Source of the DNA: Apodemus sylvaticus
Lineage: Eukaryota; Chordata; Mammalia; Rodentia; Muridae
Direction of reading: 5' to 3'
Assembly (NCBI RefSeq): GCF_947179515.1
Contig: NC_067488.1
Span: 32,430,039 to 32,494,038, forward strand
DNA: 64,000 bases
Position 1 is the first letter of the stretch, and each line of letters starts with the position of its first letter. Below are positions 48,128-57,165 of this stretch, in pieces. The notes beneath the pieces are model-generated. The model was not told the origin of the DNA. It saw only the letters and a list, made by a program, of their open reading frames with translations, and did not search any database. The position numbers and the translations under genes are program-made.

Positions 48128-49141
48128 TACTCGGCCTCCCACCAGTCAGGAGAGGCGCATCCATCTTGGTTCCGTACTCCACGGATCGGACTGAGGTACA
48201 CAAACATAATCCGAGGCCAACACCGCGGTGGTCTGAGCCCGACGGGCGTTGGCCTGCACCCAGGCCCTGGGCGGGTCGGGGGGCCATCGGGGTGCCAACC
48301 CAGGCAGGAGGTTTTTTTGCACAGGCCTGCGAGCGCGCCGCCGCCATTTTGCCTGCAGGACGACAGAGAGCTCAGGCGGGCAGACCTGTAACAGGCATAG
48401 CCTAAGACTAACAAAGCGGGGGTCCAGGCCCCAAAAGGCACAAGACTGACCCCAAGAACTGGGCGGCTTGGTGGGCCATCTGTGAGTCAACCCGCCCAGG
48501 TGATTGTTAGCAAAGCAGACTCTCCCGGCGCTTTCAGGGAGCGCGGGCGCGCACGCCCGCCATCCTAGTCACCTGGCAGACCCAATTAACAGTCATAGCC
48601 CTACGGGAACTTTGCTCGGACCTTGGCCTCCCAGGCTTTTGCCTGAACTCAGGGACTGGGCGGCCAGGCTAACCTTGTGTGCGACAGCCCGGTTGGCGGA
48701 TCGGCTGCCCAGCGGAGTGAGCGGAACACAGGGGAGGTCACAGTAGCATACACCATCTGCACTCCCTGGGAGTGCACACGGGCTCCATCTGCTCCACAGA
48801 CACAATCTGGGGCAAGGCCTTAGGCAGAAGCCCTTGGCTCTACTCTCTCCGCTTCCGGATCCAGATCAGTCTGGGCGGCAGCATTACATCTCCAAGTCCT
48901 GCAAGTGGCTAGCTGGGCTTCCGGGCGGCCAGCTGGGAGAAGTCAGTGTGCTCCAGTGAATCCAGCGGGCCCCAGCGGGAGCCTTCGGGTGCCTGCTTTG
49001 GGATCTGAACAGCCTGGGCAGCAGCACACTGTCTACAAGCAGTGCAGGAGGTAAGCTGTGCACCAGAGGCCAACTGGGAAGGGGCAGCTTGCACTGGTGA
49101 GTCCAGCACTGAGAAGATAAACTAACACCAGTGAGAACTAG
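48128..49141 (+). promoter_or_regulatory. L1 5' UTR with degenerate monomer-like repeats
   Basis: About 1 kb of GC- and CpG-rich sequence, in sharp contrast to the AT-rich flank. CTGGGCGG recurs at 48,267, 48,459 and 48,656, spaced 192 and 197 bp. CCATCTTG, CCATTTTG and CCATCCTAG recur at 48,161, 48,344 and 48,560, each in a similar setting, and GGCAGACC with CATAGCC follows in two units. This fits two to three diverged monomers of about 195 bp, as in mouse L1 promoters, followed by a non-repeated segment before ORF1. CCGCCATTTTG at 48,341-48,351 matches the YY1 site; in L1 elements a YY1 site directs transcription start. The first unit is 5'-truncated. Confidence 0.85.
48341..48351 (-). promoter_or_regulatory. 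YY1-type motif in the L1 promoter
   Basis: CCGCCATTTTG is the reverse complement of CAAAATGGCGG, the YY1 core. It sits in a G+C-rich monomer-like unit; the related CCATCTTGG at 48,161 is a weaker match. Confidence 0.55.
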
Positions 49142-50413
49142 ATGGCAAAAGGCAAACGCAGGAACGTCACTAACAGAAATCAAGGCAATATGGCAACATC
49201 TGAACCCAATTCTCCTCTACCAACAAGTCCTGGATACCCCATCACACCAGTAAAACAAGATTTGGATTTAAAATCACTGGTCATGATGCTGGTACAGGAA
49301 CACATAAAGGTCATACATAAAGAAATTCAGGAGAAAATGGATCAAAAGTTAGAAGCCCTTGCAAGGGAAACACAAAAATCATTGAAAGAAATCCAGGAGA
49401 ATACAAAAGCCAACAAGGAGGAAATGCAAAAAACACTTAAAGAAATACAGGAGAACTTTGCTCAACAGGCTGAGGTCATGAAAGACGAAACACAAAAATC
49501 TCTTAAAGAAATACAGGAGAACTTTGGTCAACAGGCTGAGCTCATGAAAGAGGAAACACAAAAATCTCTTAAAGAATTACAGGAAAACACAAACATGCAA
49601 GTGAAGGAGCTAAGCAAAACCATCCAGGATCTAAAATCAGAAGTAGAAACAACTAAGAAAACTCAAAGGGAGACAACTTTGGAGATAGAAAGCCTTGGGA
49701 AGAAATCAGGGGACAGAGATGCAAATATCAACAACAGAATACAAGAGATAGAAGAAAGAATCTCAGATGCTGAAGATTCCATAGAAACCATGGACTCAAC
49801 AGTTAAAGAAAATGCAAAATGCAAAAAGCTTGTAACCCAAAATATCCAGGAAATCCAGGACACAATGAGAAGACCAAACCTAAGGATTATAGGCATAGAT
49901 GAGAGTGAAGATGTACAACTTAAAGGGCCAGCAAACATCTTCAATAAAATTATGGAAGAAAACTTCCCTAACCTAAAGAGAGAGATGCCCATGAATATAC
50001 AAGAAGCCTACAGAACTCCAAACAGACTGGACCAGAACAGAAATACTTCCCGTCACATAATAATCAAAACACCAAATGTTCTAAACAAAGAAAGAATACT
50101 AAAGGCAGTAAGAGAAAAAGGCCAAGTAACATATAAAGGAAGACCTATCAGAATCACAGCAGACTTTTCACCTGAGACTATGAAGGCTAGAAGGTCCTGG
50201 GCAGATCTCATGCAGACTCTAAGAGAACACAAATGCCAACCAAAACTACTATATCCAGCAAAACTCTCAATCACCATAGATGGAGAAACTAAGATATTTC
50301 ATGACAAAACCAAGTTTACCCAATATCTATCCACAAACCCGGCCCTAAAAAGGATAATAGGAGGACAACACCAATACAAGGAGGGAAACTTCACCCTGGA
50401 AAAAGCAAGATAG
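49142..50413 (+). CDS. ORF1p: L1 ORF1 protein (RNA-binding chaperone)
   Basis: A complete 423-residue frame encoding the L1 nucleic-acid chaperone, which trimerises, coats L1 RNA and forms the cytoplasmic ribonucleoprotein needed for retrotransposition. The first residues MAKGKRRNVTNRNQ are the conserved murine start. Residues about 45-185 are a coiled coil. It contains an expanded repeat: LKEIQEN recurs at residues 81, 99 and 121, with a variant LKELQEN at 143, and two full 22-residue units occupy 98-141. The RRM region begins at RRPNLRIIGI (243-252). The C-terminal domain carries REKGQVTYKGRPIRI (324-338), then REHKCQPKLLYPAKL (361-375). As I recall it, mouse ORF1p is about 357 residues, so this one is long, and the extra length lies in the coiled coil. 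The start ATG has G at +4 and T at -3. No internal stop or frameshift is seen, so the product may be functional. Confidence 0.96.
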   Translation: MAKGKRRNVTNRNQGNMATSEPNSPLPTSPGYPITPVKQDLDLKSLVMMLVQEHIKVIHKEIQEKMDQKLEALARETQKSLKEIQENTKANKEEMQKTLKEIQENFAQQAEVMKDETQKSLKEIQENFGQQAELMKEETQKSLKELQENTNMQVKELSKTIQDLKSEVETTKKTQRETTLEIESLGKKSGDRDANINNRIQEIEERISDAEDSIETMDSTVKENAKCKKLVTQNIQEIQDTMRRPNLRIIGIDESEDVQLKGPANIFNKIMEENFPNLKREMPMNIQEAYRTPNRLDQNRNTSRHIIIKTPNVLNKERILKAVREKGQVTYKGRPIRITADFSPETMKARRSWADLMQTLREHKCQPKLLYPAKLSITIDGETKIFHDKTKFTQYLSTNPALKRIIGGQHQYKEGNFTLEKAR

Positions 50414-50472
50414 TAACCTTTCATCAAACCCAAAAGAAGTTAAGCATTAAAATTTAAAAAATAACGTCAAAA
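50414..50472 (+). other. L1 inter-ORF spacer
   Basis: 59 nt, A-rich, containing several stop codons. ORF2 lies in a different frame from ORF1, consistent with the unconventional termination-reinitiation proposed for L1 ORF2 translation. Confidence 0.85.
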
Positions 50473-52899
50473 ATGATAGGAAGTAACAATCACTATTCCT
50501 TAATATCTCTTAACATCAATGGACTTAATGCCCCAATAAAAAGACACAGACTAACTGAATGGATACATAAACAGGACCCTACATTTTGCTGCTTACAGGA
50601 AACACACCTCAGGGTCAAAGACAAACACTACCTTAGAGTAAAAGGCTGGAAGACAATTTTACAAGCAAATGGTCTCAGGAAACAAGCTGGAGTAGCCATT
50701 TTAATATCAGATAAAATTGACTTTCAACCCAAAGTCATCAAAAGAGACCCTGAGGGACACTTCTTGCTGGTCAAAGGAAAAATACAAAAAGAAGAACTGT
50801 CAATCCTGAACATCTATGCACCAAATGCAAGGGCACCCTCTTTCGTAAAAGAAACTTTATTAAAACTAAAAGCACACATTGCACCTAACACAATAATTGT
50901 GGGTGACTTCAACACTGTACTTTCCTCAATGGACCGATCAGGAAAACAGAAACTAAACAGGGACACAATGAAACTAATTGAAGCTTTGGACCAATTAGAT
51001 TTAACAGATATATATAGAACATTCTATCCTAAAACAAAAGAATATACCTTTTTCTCAGCACCTCATGGTACCTTCTCCAAAATCGACCATATAATTGGTC
51101 ACAAGACAGACCTCAACAAATATAAGAAGATCGAACTAATCCCATGCCTGCTATCTGATCACTATGGAGTAAAAGTGGTCTTCAATAGCAACAGAAACAA
51201 CAGAAAGCCCACATACACGTGGAAACTGAACAATACTCTACTCAATGATACCTTGGTCAAGGAAGAAATAAAGAAAGAAATTAAAGACTTTTTAGAACAC
51301 AATGAAAATGAAAACACAACATACCCAAACCTATGGGACACAATGAAAGCAGTGCTAAGAGGAAAACTCATAGCCCTGAGTGCCTCCAAAAAGAAAATGG
51401 AGAGAGCATACATTACCAGCTTAATGACACACCTGAAAGCCTTAGAACAAAAAGAAGCTATTTCGCCCAGGAGGAGTAGAAGGCAGGAAATCATCAAACT
51501 CAGGGCCGAAATCAATCAAGTAGAAACAAAGAGAACCATACAAAAAATCAACAATACCAGGAGCTGGTTCTTTGAGAAAATCAACAAGATAGATAAACCC
51601 TTAGCCAGAATGACCAAAGGGCACAGAGAAAGTATCCAAATTAACAAACTTAGAAATGAAAAGGGAGATATAACAACAGAAACTGAGGAAATCCAAAAAA
51701 TCATCAGATCCTACTACAAGAGCCTATACTCAACACAACTGGAGAATCTGGAGGAAATGGACAATTTCCTTGACAGATACCAAATACCAAAATTAAATCA
51801 GGACCAACTAGACCATCTAAACAGTCCCATAATGCCTAAAGAAATAGAAGGAGTCATAGAAAGTCTTCCAACCAAAAAAAGCACAGGACCAGATGGCTTC
51901 AGTGCAGAATTCTACCAGACCTTCAAAGAAGAGTTAACACCAATACTCTTCAAACTATTCCACAAAATAGAAACAGAAGGAACACTACCCAATTCCTTCT
52001 ACGAAGCCACAATTACGCTGATACCAAAGCCACACAAAGATCCAACAAAGAAAGAGAACTTCAGACCAATTTCCCTTATGAACATCGATGCAAAAATACT
52101 CAATAAAATTCTTGCCAACCGAATCCAAGAACACATCAAAACGATCATCCACCATGATCAAGTAGGCTTTATCCCGGGAATGCAGGGTTGGTTCAATATA
52201 CGGAAATCCATCAATACAATCCACTACATAAACAAACTCAAAGAACAAAACCACATGGTCATTTCATTGGATGCTGAAAAAGCATTTGACAAAATTCAGC
52301 ATCCCTTCATGCTTAAAGTCTTGGAGAGAACAGGAATTCAAGGCCCATACCTAAACATAGTAAAAGCAGTATACAGCAAACCGTTAGCCAGCATCAAACT
52401 AAATGGAGAGAAACTTGAAGCAATCCCACTGAAATCAGGGACCAGACAAGGCTGCCCCCTTTCTCCTTATCTTTTCAATATTGTACTTGAGGTACTAGCT
52501 CGGGCAATTCGACAACATAAGGAGATCAAAGGGATACAAATTGGAAAGGAAGAAGTCAAACTATCATTATTTGCAGACGACATGATCGTCTACCTAAGTG
52601 ACCCAAAGAACTCCACTAGAGAGCTCCTACAGCTGATAAACAACTTCAGCAAAGTGGCAGGTTATAAAATCAACTCAAGCAAATCAGTGGCCTTCCTATA
52701 CTCAAAGGATAAGCAGGCTGAGAAAGAAATTAGGGAAATGACCCCCTTCACAATAGCCACAAACAGTATAAAGTATCTTGGGGTGACTCTTACCAAACAT
52801 GTGAAAGATCTGTATGACAAGAACTTCAAGACTCTGAAGAAGGAAATGGAAGAAGACCTCAAAAAATGGGAAAAACCTCCCATGCTCATGGATCGGTAG
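50473..52899 (+). CDS. ORF2p: L1 ORF2 N-terminal open part: endonuclease and reverse transcriptase
   Basis: 808 codons of the L1 replication enzyme, which nicks target DNA and copies L1 RNA at the nick. The apurinic-like endonuclease is at the N-terminus with N14, E43 (LQETHL), D145 and N147 (VGDFN), D205 and D229/H230 (SDHYG) all present. The reverse transcriptase follows, with STGPDGFSAEFY (about 469-480), D600 (VISLDAEKAFDK), GTRQGCPLSP (656-665) and the catalytic FADD at 700-703. The D702 position equals that of human L1 ORF2. The frame ends at a TAG (52,897) just after a frameshift at 52,868-52,875, so the last nine or so residues are off-frame. If translated, the product would keep both catalytic domains but lose the Cys-rich C-terminal third, which is also needed for retrotransposition. 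Confidence 0.95.
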   Translation: MIGSNNHYSLISLNINGLNAPIKRHRLTEWIHKQDPTFCCLQETHLRVKDKHYLRVKGWKTILQANGLRKQAGVAILISDKIDFQPKVIKRDPEGHFLLVKGKIQKEELSILNIYAPNARAPSFVKETLLKLKAHIAPNTIIVGDFNTVLSSMDRSGKQKLNRDTMKLIEALDQLDLTDIYRTFYPKTKEYTFFSAPHGTFSKIDHIIGHKTDLNKYKKIELIPCLLSDHYGVKVVFNSNRNNRKPTYTWKLNNTLLNDTLVKEEIKKEIKDFLEHNENENTTYPNLWDTMKAVLRGKLIALSASKKKMERAYITSLMTHLKALEQKEAISPRRSRRQEIIKLRAEINQVETKRTIQKINNTRSWFFEKINKIDKPLARMTKGHRESIQINKLRNEKGDITTETEEIQKIIRSYYKSLYSTQLENLEEMDNFLDRYQIPKLNQDQLDHLNSPIMPKEIEGVIESLPTKKSTGPDGFSAEFYQTFKEELTPILFKLFHKIETEGTLPNSFYEATITLIPKPHKDPTKKENFRPISLMNIDAKILNKILANRIQEHIKTIIHHDQVGFIPGMQGWFNIRKSINTIHYINKLKEQNHMVISLDAEKAFDKIQHPFMLKVLERTGIQGPYLNIVKAVYSKPLASIKLNGEKLEAIPLKSGTRQGCPLSPYLFNIVLEVLARAIRQHKEIKGIQIGKEEVKLSLFADDMIVYLSDPKNSTRELLQLINNFSKVAGYKINSSKSVAFLYSKDKQAEKEIREMTPFTIATNSIKYLGVTLTKHVKDLYDKNFKTLKKEMEEDLKKWEKPPMLMDR

Positions 52900-54298
52900 A
52901 ATCAATATAGTTAAAATGGCCATTTTGCCTAAAGCACTATACAGATTCAATGCAATACCCATCAAAATCCCAACTCAATTCTTCACAGAGTTAGAAAGAG
53001 CAATTATCAAATTCATCTGGAACAACAAAAAACCCAGGATAGCTAAAACTATTCTCAGCAACAAAAGAAAATCTGGGGGAATCAGTATCCCTGACCTCAA
53101 GCAATACTACAGAGCAATAGTGTTAAAAACGGCATGGTATTGGTACAGTGACAGGCAGGAGGATCAATGGAACAGGATTGAAGATCCAGAAATGAACCCA
53201 CACACCTATGGCCACTTGATCCTCGACAAAGAGGCTGAAAACATCCAATGGAAAAAAGATAGCCTTTTCAACAAATGGTGCTGGTTCAACTGGAGGTCAG
53301 CATGCAGAAGAATGCGAATTGATCCATCCTTGTCTCCTTGTACTAAGCTCAAGTCCAAATGGATCAAGGACCTCCACATAAAGCCAGACACTCTGAAGCT
53401 AATAGAAAAGAAATTGGGGAAGACCCTTGAGGACATCGGTACAGGGAGAAAGTTTCTGAACAGAACACCAATAGCGTATGCTCTAAGAGCAAGAATTGAC
53501 AAATGGGACCTCATAAAATTACAAAGTTTCTGTAAGGCAAAGGACACCATCAAGAGGACAAATCGGCAACCAACAAATTGGGAAAAGATCTTCACCAATC
53601 CTACATCAGATAGAGGGCTAATATCCAATATATATAAAGAACTCAAGAAGTTAGACTCCAGAAAACCAAACAACCCTATTAAAAAATGGGGTACAGAGTT
53701 AAACAAAGAATTCTCACCTGAAGAACTTCGGATGGCGGAGAAACATCTTAAAAAATGCTCAACTTCATTAGTCATTAGGGAAATGCAAATCAAAACAACC
53801 CTAAGATTTCATCTTACACCAGTCAGAATGGCTAAGATTAAAAATTCAGGAGACAGCAGGTGTTGGAGAGGGTGTGGAGAAAGAGGAACACTCCTCCACT
53901 GCTGGTGGGGTTGCAAATTGGTACAATTACTCTGGAAATCAGTCTGGCGGTTCCTCCGAAAACTGGGTACCTTACTTCCAGAAGATCCTGCTATACCACT
54001 CCTGGGCATATACCCAGAAGACTCCCCACCATGTAATAAGGATACATGTTCTACTATGTTCATAGCAGCCCTATTTGTAATTGCCAGATGCTGGAAAGAA
54101 CCCAGGTATCCCTCAACAGAAGAGTGGATGCAAAAAATGTGGTATATCTACACAATGGAGTACTATTCAGCCATTAGAAACAATGAATTTATGAAATTCT
54201 TAGGCAAATGGATGGAGCTAGAGAATATCATACTAAGTGAGATAACCCAGACTCAAAAGGTGAATCATGGTATGCACTCACTAATAAGTGGATATTAA
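52876..54298 (+). pseudogene. ORF2p: L1 ORF2 C-terminal part, out of frame
   Basis: The remaining ORF2 sequence is fully open in the next frame, from about 52,876 to the TAA at 54,296-54,298, including a later in-frame ATG at 52,916. It encodes the RT thumb and C-terminal segment, with MAILPKALYRFNAIPIKIP at its start and the Cys-rich motif CX3CX7HX4C at 53,861-53,914. It ends in the conserved YIYTMEYYSAIRNNEF ... LISGY. Shift of +1 base relative to the N-terminal frame is the only defect. Apart from that shift the full ORF2 length (about 1,274 codons) fits the family. It cannot be made in frame with the catalytic domains without frameshifting. Confidence 0.93.
53861..53914 (+). other. Cys-rich zinc-knuckle-like motif of ORF2
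   Basis: Codons give C-X3-C-X7-H-X4-C (C at 53,861 and 53,873, H at 53,897, C at 53,912), the conserved C-terminal motif of L1 ORF2. All four ligands are intact. Confidence 0.85.
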
Positions 54299-54541
54299 CC
54301 TAGAAAACTGGAATACCCAAAACATAATCCACACATCAAATGAGGTACAAGAAGAAAGGAGGAGTGGCCCCTGGTTCTGGAAAGACTCAGTGAAACAGTA
54401 TTCAGCAAAACCAGAACGGGGAAGTGGGAAGGGGTGGGTGGGAGGACAGGGGAAGAGAAGGGGGTTTGCGGGACTTTCGGGGAGTGGGGGGGCTAGAAAA
54501 GGGGAAATCATTTGAAATGTAAATAAATTATATCGAATAAA
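54299..54541 (+). other. L1 3' UTR with G-rich polypurine tract
   Basis: A short 3' UTR. G-runs of three or more at 54,418, 54,426, 54,431, 54,436, 54,440, 54,449 and 54,460 form a potential G-quadruplex cluster, a feature conserved in L1 3' UTRs. The AATAAA polyadenylation signal is at 54,536-54,541. Confidence 0.9.
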
Positions 54542-54570
54542 AAAAAAAGATAAAAAAAAAAAAAAAAAAA
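54542..54570 (+). repeat. L1 poly(A) tail
   Basis: An A-run with one GAT interruption, running directly into the 3' target-site duplication. Confidence 0.95.
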
Positions 54571-54588
54571 AAAACGCTTGTTCTGGAG
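54571..54588 (+). repeat. 3' target-site duplication of the full-length L1
   Basis: Perfect second copy of AAAACGCTTGTTCTGGAG; the host sequence then continues ATGTTTCACTC. Confidence 0.96.
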
Positions 54589-54697
54589 ATGTTTCACTCA
54601 TCAACAATGGGGAACTCTCCTCCCTGCCTCCACCTCTGCCTCTGCTTCAGCTACAGAAGGGACCGACAGGAGCCTTACTCAAACTCTAAGCTTCAAG

Positions 54698-54706
54698 GAA
54701 AGACAA
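54698..54706 (+). repeat. Putative 5' target-site duplication of a B2
   Basis: GAAAGACAA recurs at 54,904-54,912 beyond the B2 tail. Short, and the tail is itself GAAA-rich, so the true length is uncertain. Confidence 0.5.
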
Positions 54707-54903
54707 GTCAGGGCTGGAGAGATGGCTCAGTGGTTAAGAACACCAACTGCTCTTCCAAAGGTCCTGAGTTCAAATCCCAGCAGCCACATGGTGGTCCACA
54801 ACCATCCATAACAAGATCTGACTCCTCTTCTGGAGTGTCTAAAGACAGCTACAGTGGACTTATGATAAATAAATAAATCTTTAAAAAAAAAAAAAGAAAG
54901 AAA
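54707..54903 (+). repeat. B2 SINE
   Basis: Well-preserved: GGGCTGGAGAGATGGCTCAG, TGGTTAAGAACACCAACTGC, TCTTCCAAAGGTCCTGAGTT, CAGCAGCCACATGGTGG, ACAGCTACAGTGG, then AATAAATAAATC and an A-rich (GAAA)n tail. It lies 120 bp beyond the L1 3' end. Confidence 0.93.
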
Positions 54904-54912
54904 GAAAGACAA

Positions 54913-56124
54913 TACAGAGTTAGTGGGACCAGAGTATGAGCTCTTGAGGTACACAGCAAAGAAAAGGGAGTGTGGCATAATGGAGATTGAAGGAGATAAG
55001 TCAAGGAGGGCAGCCTAAGGGAAAGCCATAGCAGACCTGAAAGGAGATCTCCCTCTTGCGCCTCTTCTGGACTCTGTCTCTGTGCATGGCCACTGAATCG
55101 TACATAACGAACTTCACCTGTGCATCTTTCCAAAGGTCCCAGACAGCTGAGATGCTGTATGCTCACACATCGTTTCATTCAGTCTCACTCAAGAACCTGT
55201 TAAGATGAATCTATCATTCCCATAATGTAGATGTGGAGAGATGCGCGGGGATCCATGTGTCTAATCCCAGTTGAATCTTGGATCTCAACTGTGCTGGCCT
55301 GGCCCCAAAGCGTGTGCTCTTCCCAGGCGTTGCCCACTGCGGTAGCTGCTGCCAGCTTCCCCTCCCCATAAAGTGGCAGCCAGAGCCAAGAACATTTCCA
55401 GGGTCTCTTCCAACACAGCTTGGAGCTTTGGGTGGTCCAGGAATACTTAGTTTTACCCTGGAACAAAGGGAGAAGTGGAAGAGAAGGTTCCCTTTGCAAG
55501 TTGGAAGCAGCTGGTCCCAGCTGAGAAGCAGGAAAAAAAAAAAACAATCCACTCTTGAGGAAGCTCTCTCTTTGACAGGGAGGGCCCCCACTATCACAGA
55601 TTCTGGGAAGGAGGCCAGAGGGGTGTGCTGAAAGTGAGCACTGGTGTGAAGCAGGATAGATGGAGGATGCTGGGCAGCTGCTGGAGGAGGCCACATGGAC
55701 TGGGAGGCCTACAGGATGTTTTGGGGGTCTACAAGCTGGAACCGAGGCTAAGATAGAAGCATGCAAACATCCTCACTGCACATGGAAGCAGGGTGGGAGA
55801 AACAGATGTTCCCAGAGCATCTACTGTGAATTGCAAGCATCAGGCTGTGAACTTGGAACAACGTGCCTGGAGCACCAGAGGCTCTTCAAGGTCAAAGCCT
55901 CTTCACTCCTAGCCAACGGGATACCTGGAACATTGCTGAGCACAGCCTGGGTGTGAACCAAAGCCCAGTTCTGTGGTGTGCCTCCTGCTTTGAACTAGGC
56001 TGACGCCTCTTTCCAAAGAGTCCTAGCTTGTCCACCTCCTTCCAGGTTCAGGTTATAATCTGTTAGTAAACGTGATAAGCCTTGATTCCTTAGCCTAGAT
56101 TCCTTGGGCAGAAAAGTATTGAAA
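54913..56124. other. Unique DNA, no gene recognised
   Basis: Moderately GC-rich. ORFs of 117-188 codons occur on both strands around 55,200-55,770 but overlap each other and show no recognisable domain. Confidence 0.35.
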
Positions 56125-56446
56125 CCATATCACATGCATGTGTGCGTGTATGCACATATGTGTGAAAAAGTCAGAGGACAACCTTGGCCAGTCTTATTCA
56201 GAGGTCACCCACTTCAGCGTGTTTTGGATAGGATCTCATATTGACTTCAGAAACTCCCCAAATAGGCTAGGCTAACTGGCCAGCAAGCTTCAGAAATCCA
56301 CCTGTCTCTACCTCCCTGGTGCTGGGATTACAAATTTGTGGTCACCACACCCAGACTTTTCAACACAAGTTCTGGAGGCTGAACTCTGGTCCTGACGCTT
56401 GCAAGGCAAGCACTTTACAAACTGAGCTACTATTCCAGCCCTCCTT
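56125..56446 (-). repeat. B3-family SINE
   Basis: GTGAAAAAGTCAGAGGACAA, GGCTAACTGGCCAGCAAGC, CTCCCTGGTGCTGGGATTAC and the head complement GGCAAGCACTTTACAAACTG with AGCTACTATTCCAGCCC. Diverged but complete in layout. Confidence 0.8.
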
Positions 56447-57024
56447 TGTGAGATCAATAATAGCACATCATCCTGGTGGCCCTGATCCCATCAGGCACGT
56501 GGGCCAGCTTCCAGCATTTTCATTTCAACAGAGCATTTGGTGTCATCACCAAGTACAACCATCCAGGCTCAGCACCTCACAAAGCACCTGACGATGAGGT
56601 CTATCCTATACCCTCCTAGTGGCACTGTGCACACTGGCATGCCAGCTACATTAAAAAAATTGTCTTGCCAAATGATTATTTTAGATGCTTAGATCCTGAC
56701 ATCTCTCTTATCCCTCTCCTTGTTCAACTCTTTTCCAGTTTTGGTATCTTTTCCCTCCTCTACCCTGCACCATCCTGATCTACCTTGGGCCCAAAGATCT
56801 TTAATTGTCCCTTGTCTGCTGAAGGTCCACAGCCAGAGAGAGGGTTCTTAAGGCATTTGGAAATTCTTCAGAGCCATGTATATGGCTTGGCTAAAAGGAG
56901 AGATGGAGTCAGGAATTTTCAAGCTCTACAAAGAAAGGAGGCCAAATCAACAGCCCAAAGTCAGCTTCTAGAAGGATGGTATGGCTTTGAAATGTCCATA
57001 GTAGCTGAAGGCTTAATATAAGTT
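56447..57024. other. Unique DNA
   Basis: No gene or clear repeat is recognised. Confidence 0.35.
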
Positions 57025-57165
57025 GCAGGTAAGTGTGGTAACTTATACCTGAATCGCAGTACTCAGGAAGTGGAGATAAGAAGATCTCCTTAAGTTCAAG
57101 GCCAGCACTGGCTACATACTGAGCTCTAAGTCAGCCTATGCTACAGAGACCCTGCATCAATACCC
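57025..57165 (+). repeat. Old B1-like SINE
   Basis: AAGTGTGGTAACTTATACCT, GCAGTACTCAGGAAGTGGAG, AGTTCAAGGCCAGCACTGGC and TACAGAGACCCTGCATCAA correspond to the B1 body in decayed form. Confidence 0.7.

Larger units (their letters stand above)
48128..54570 (+). mobile_element. L1: Full-length LINE-1 retrotransposon, nearly intact
   Basis: A 6.44-kb autonomous non-LTR retrotransposon in the standard order: 5' UTR promoter (48,128-49,141), ORF1 (49,142-50,413), a 59-nt inter-ORF spacer with stops, ORF2 (50,473-54,298), 3' UTR (54,299-54,541) and a poly(A) tail. The perfect 18-bp target-site duplication and unbroken tail show that the insertion is recent. ORF1 is intact. ORF2 carries a single frameshift near 52,868-52,875 and no premature stop in either frame segment. 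The family inserts by target-primed reverse transcription. The 3' terminus ATATCGAATAAA is shared with the copies at 12,650 and 19,993. I do not recognise it as a standard Mus musculus A, Tf or Gf terminus; the subfamily is left unnamed. Confidence 0.97.

Noticed and set aside
48504..48746. 80-codon sense ORF in the L1 5' UTR
   Set aside because: GC-rich promoter DNA has few stops; there is no family precedent that I know of and no supporting motif.
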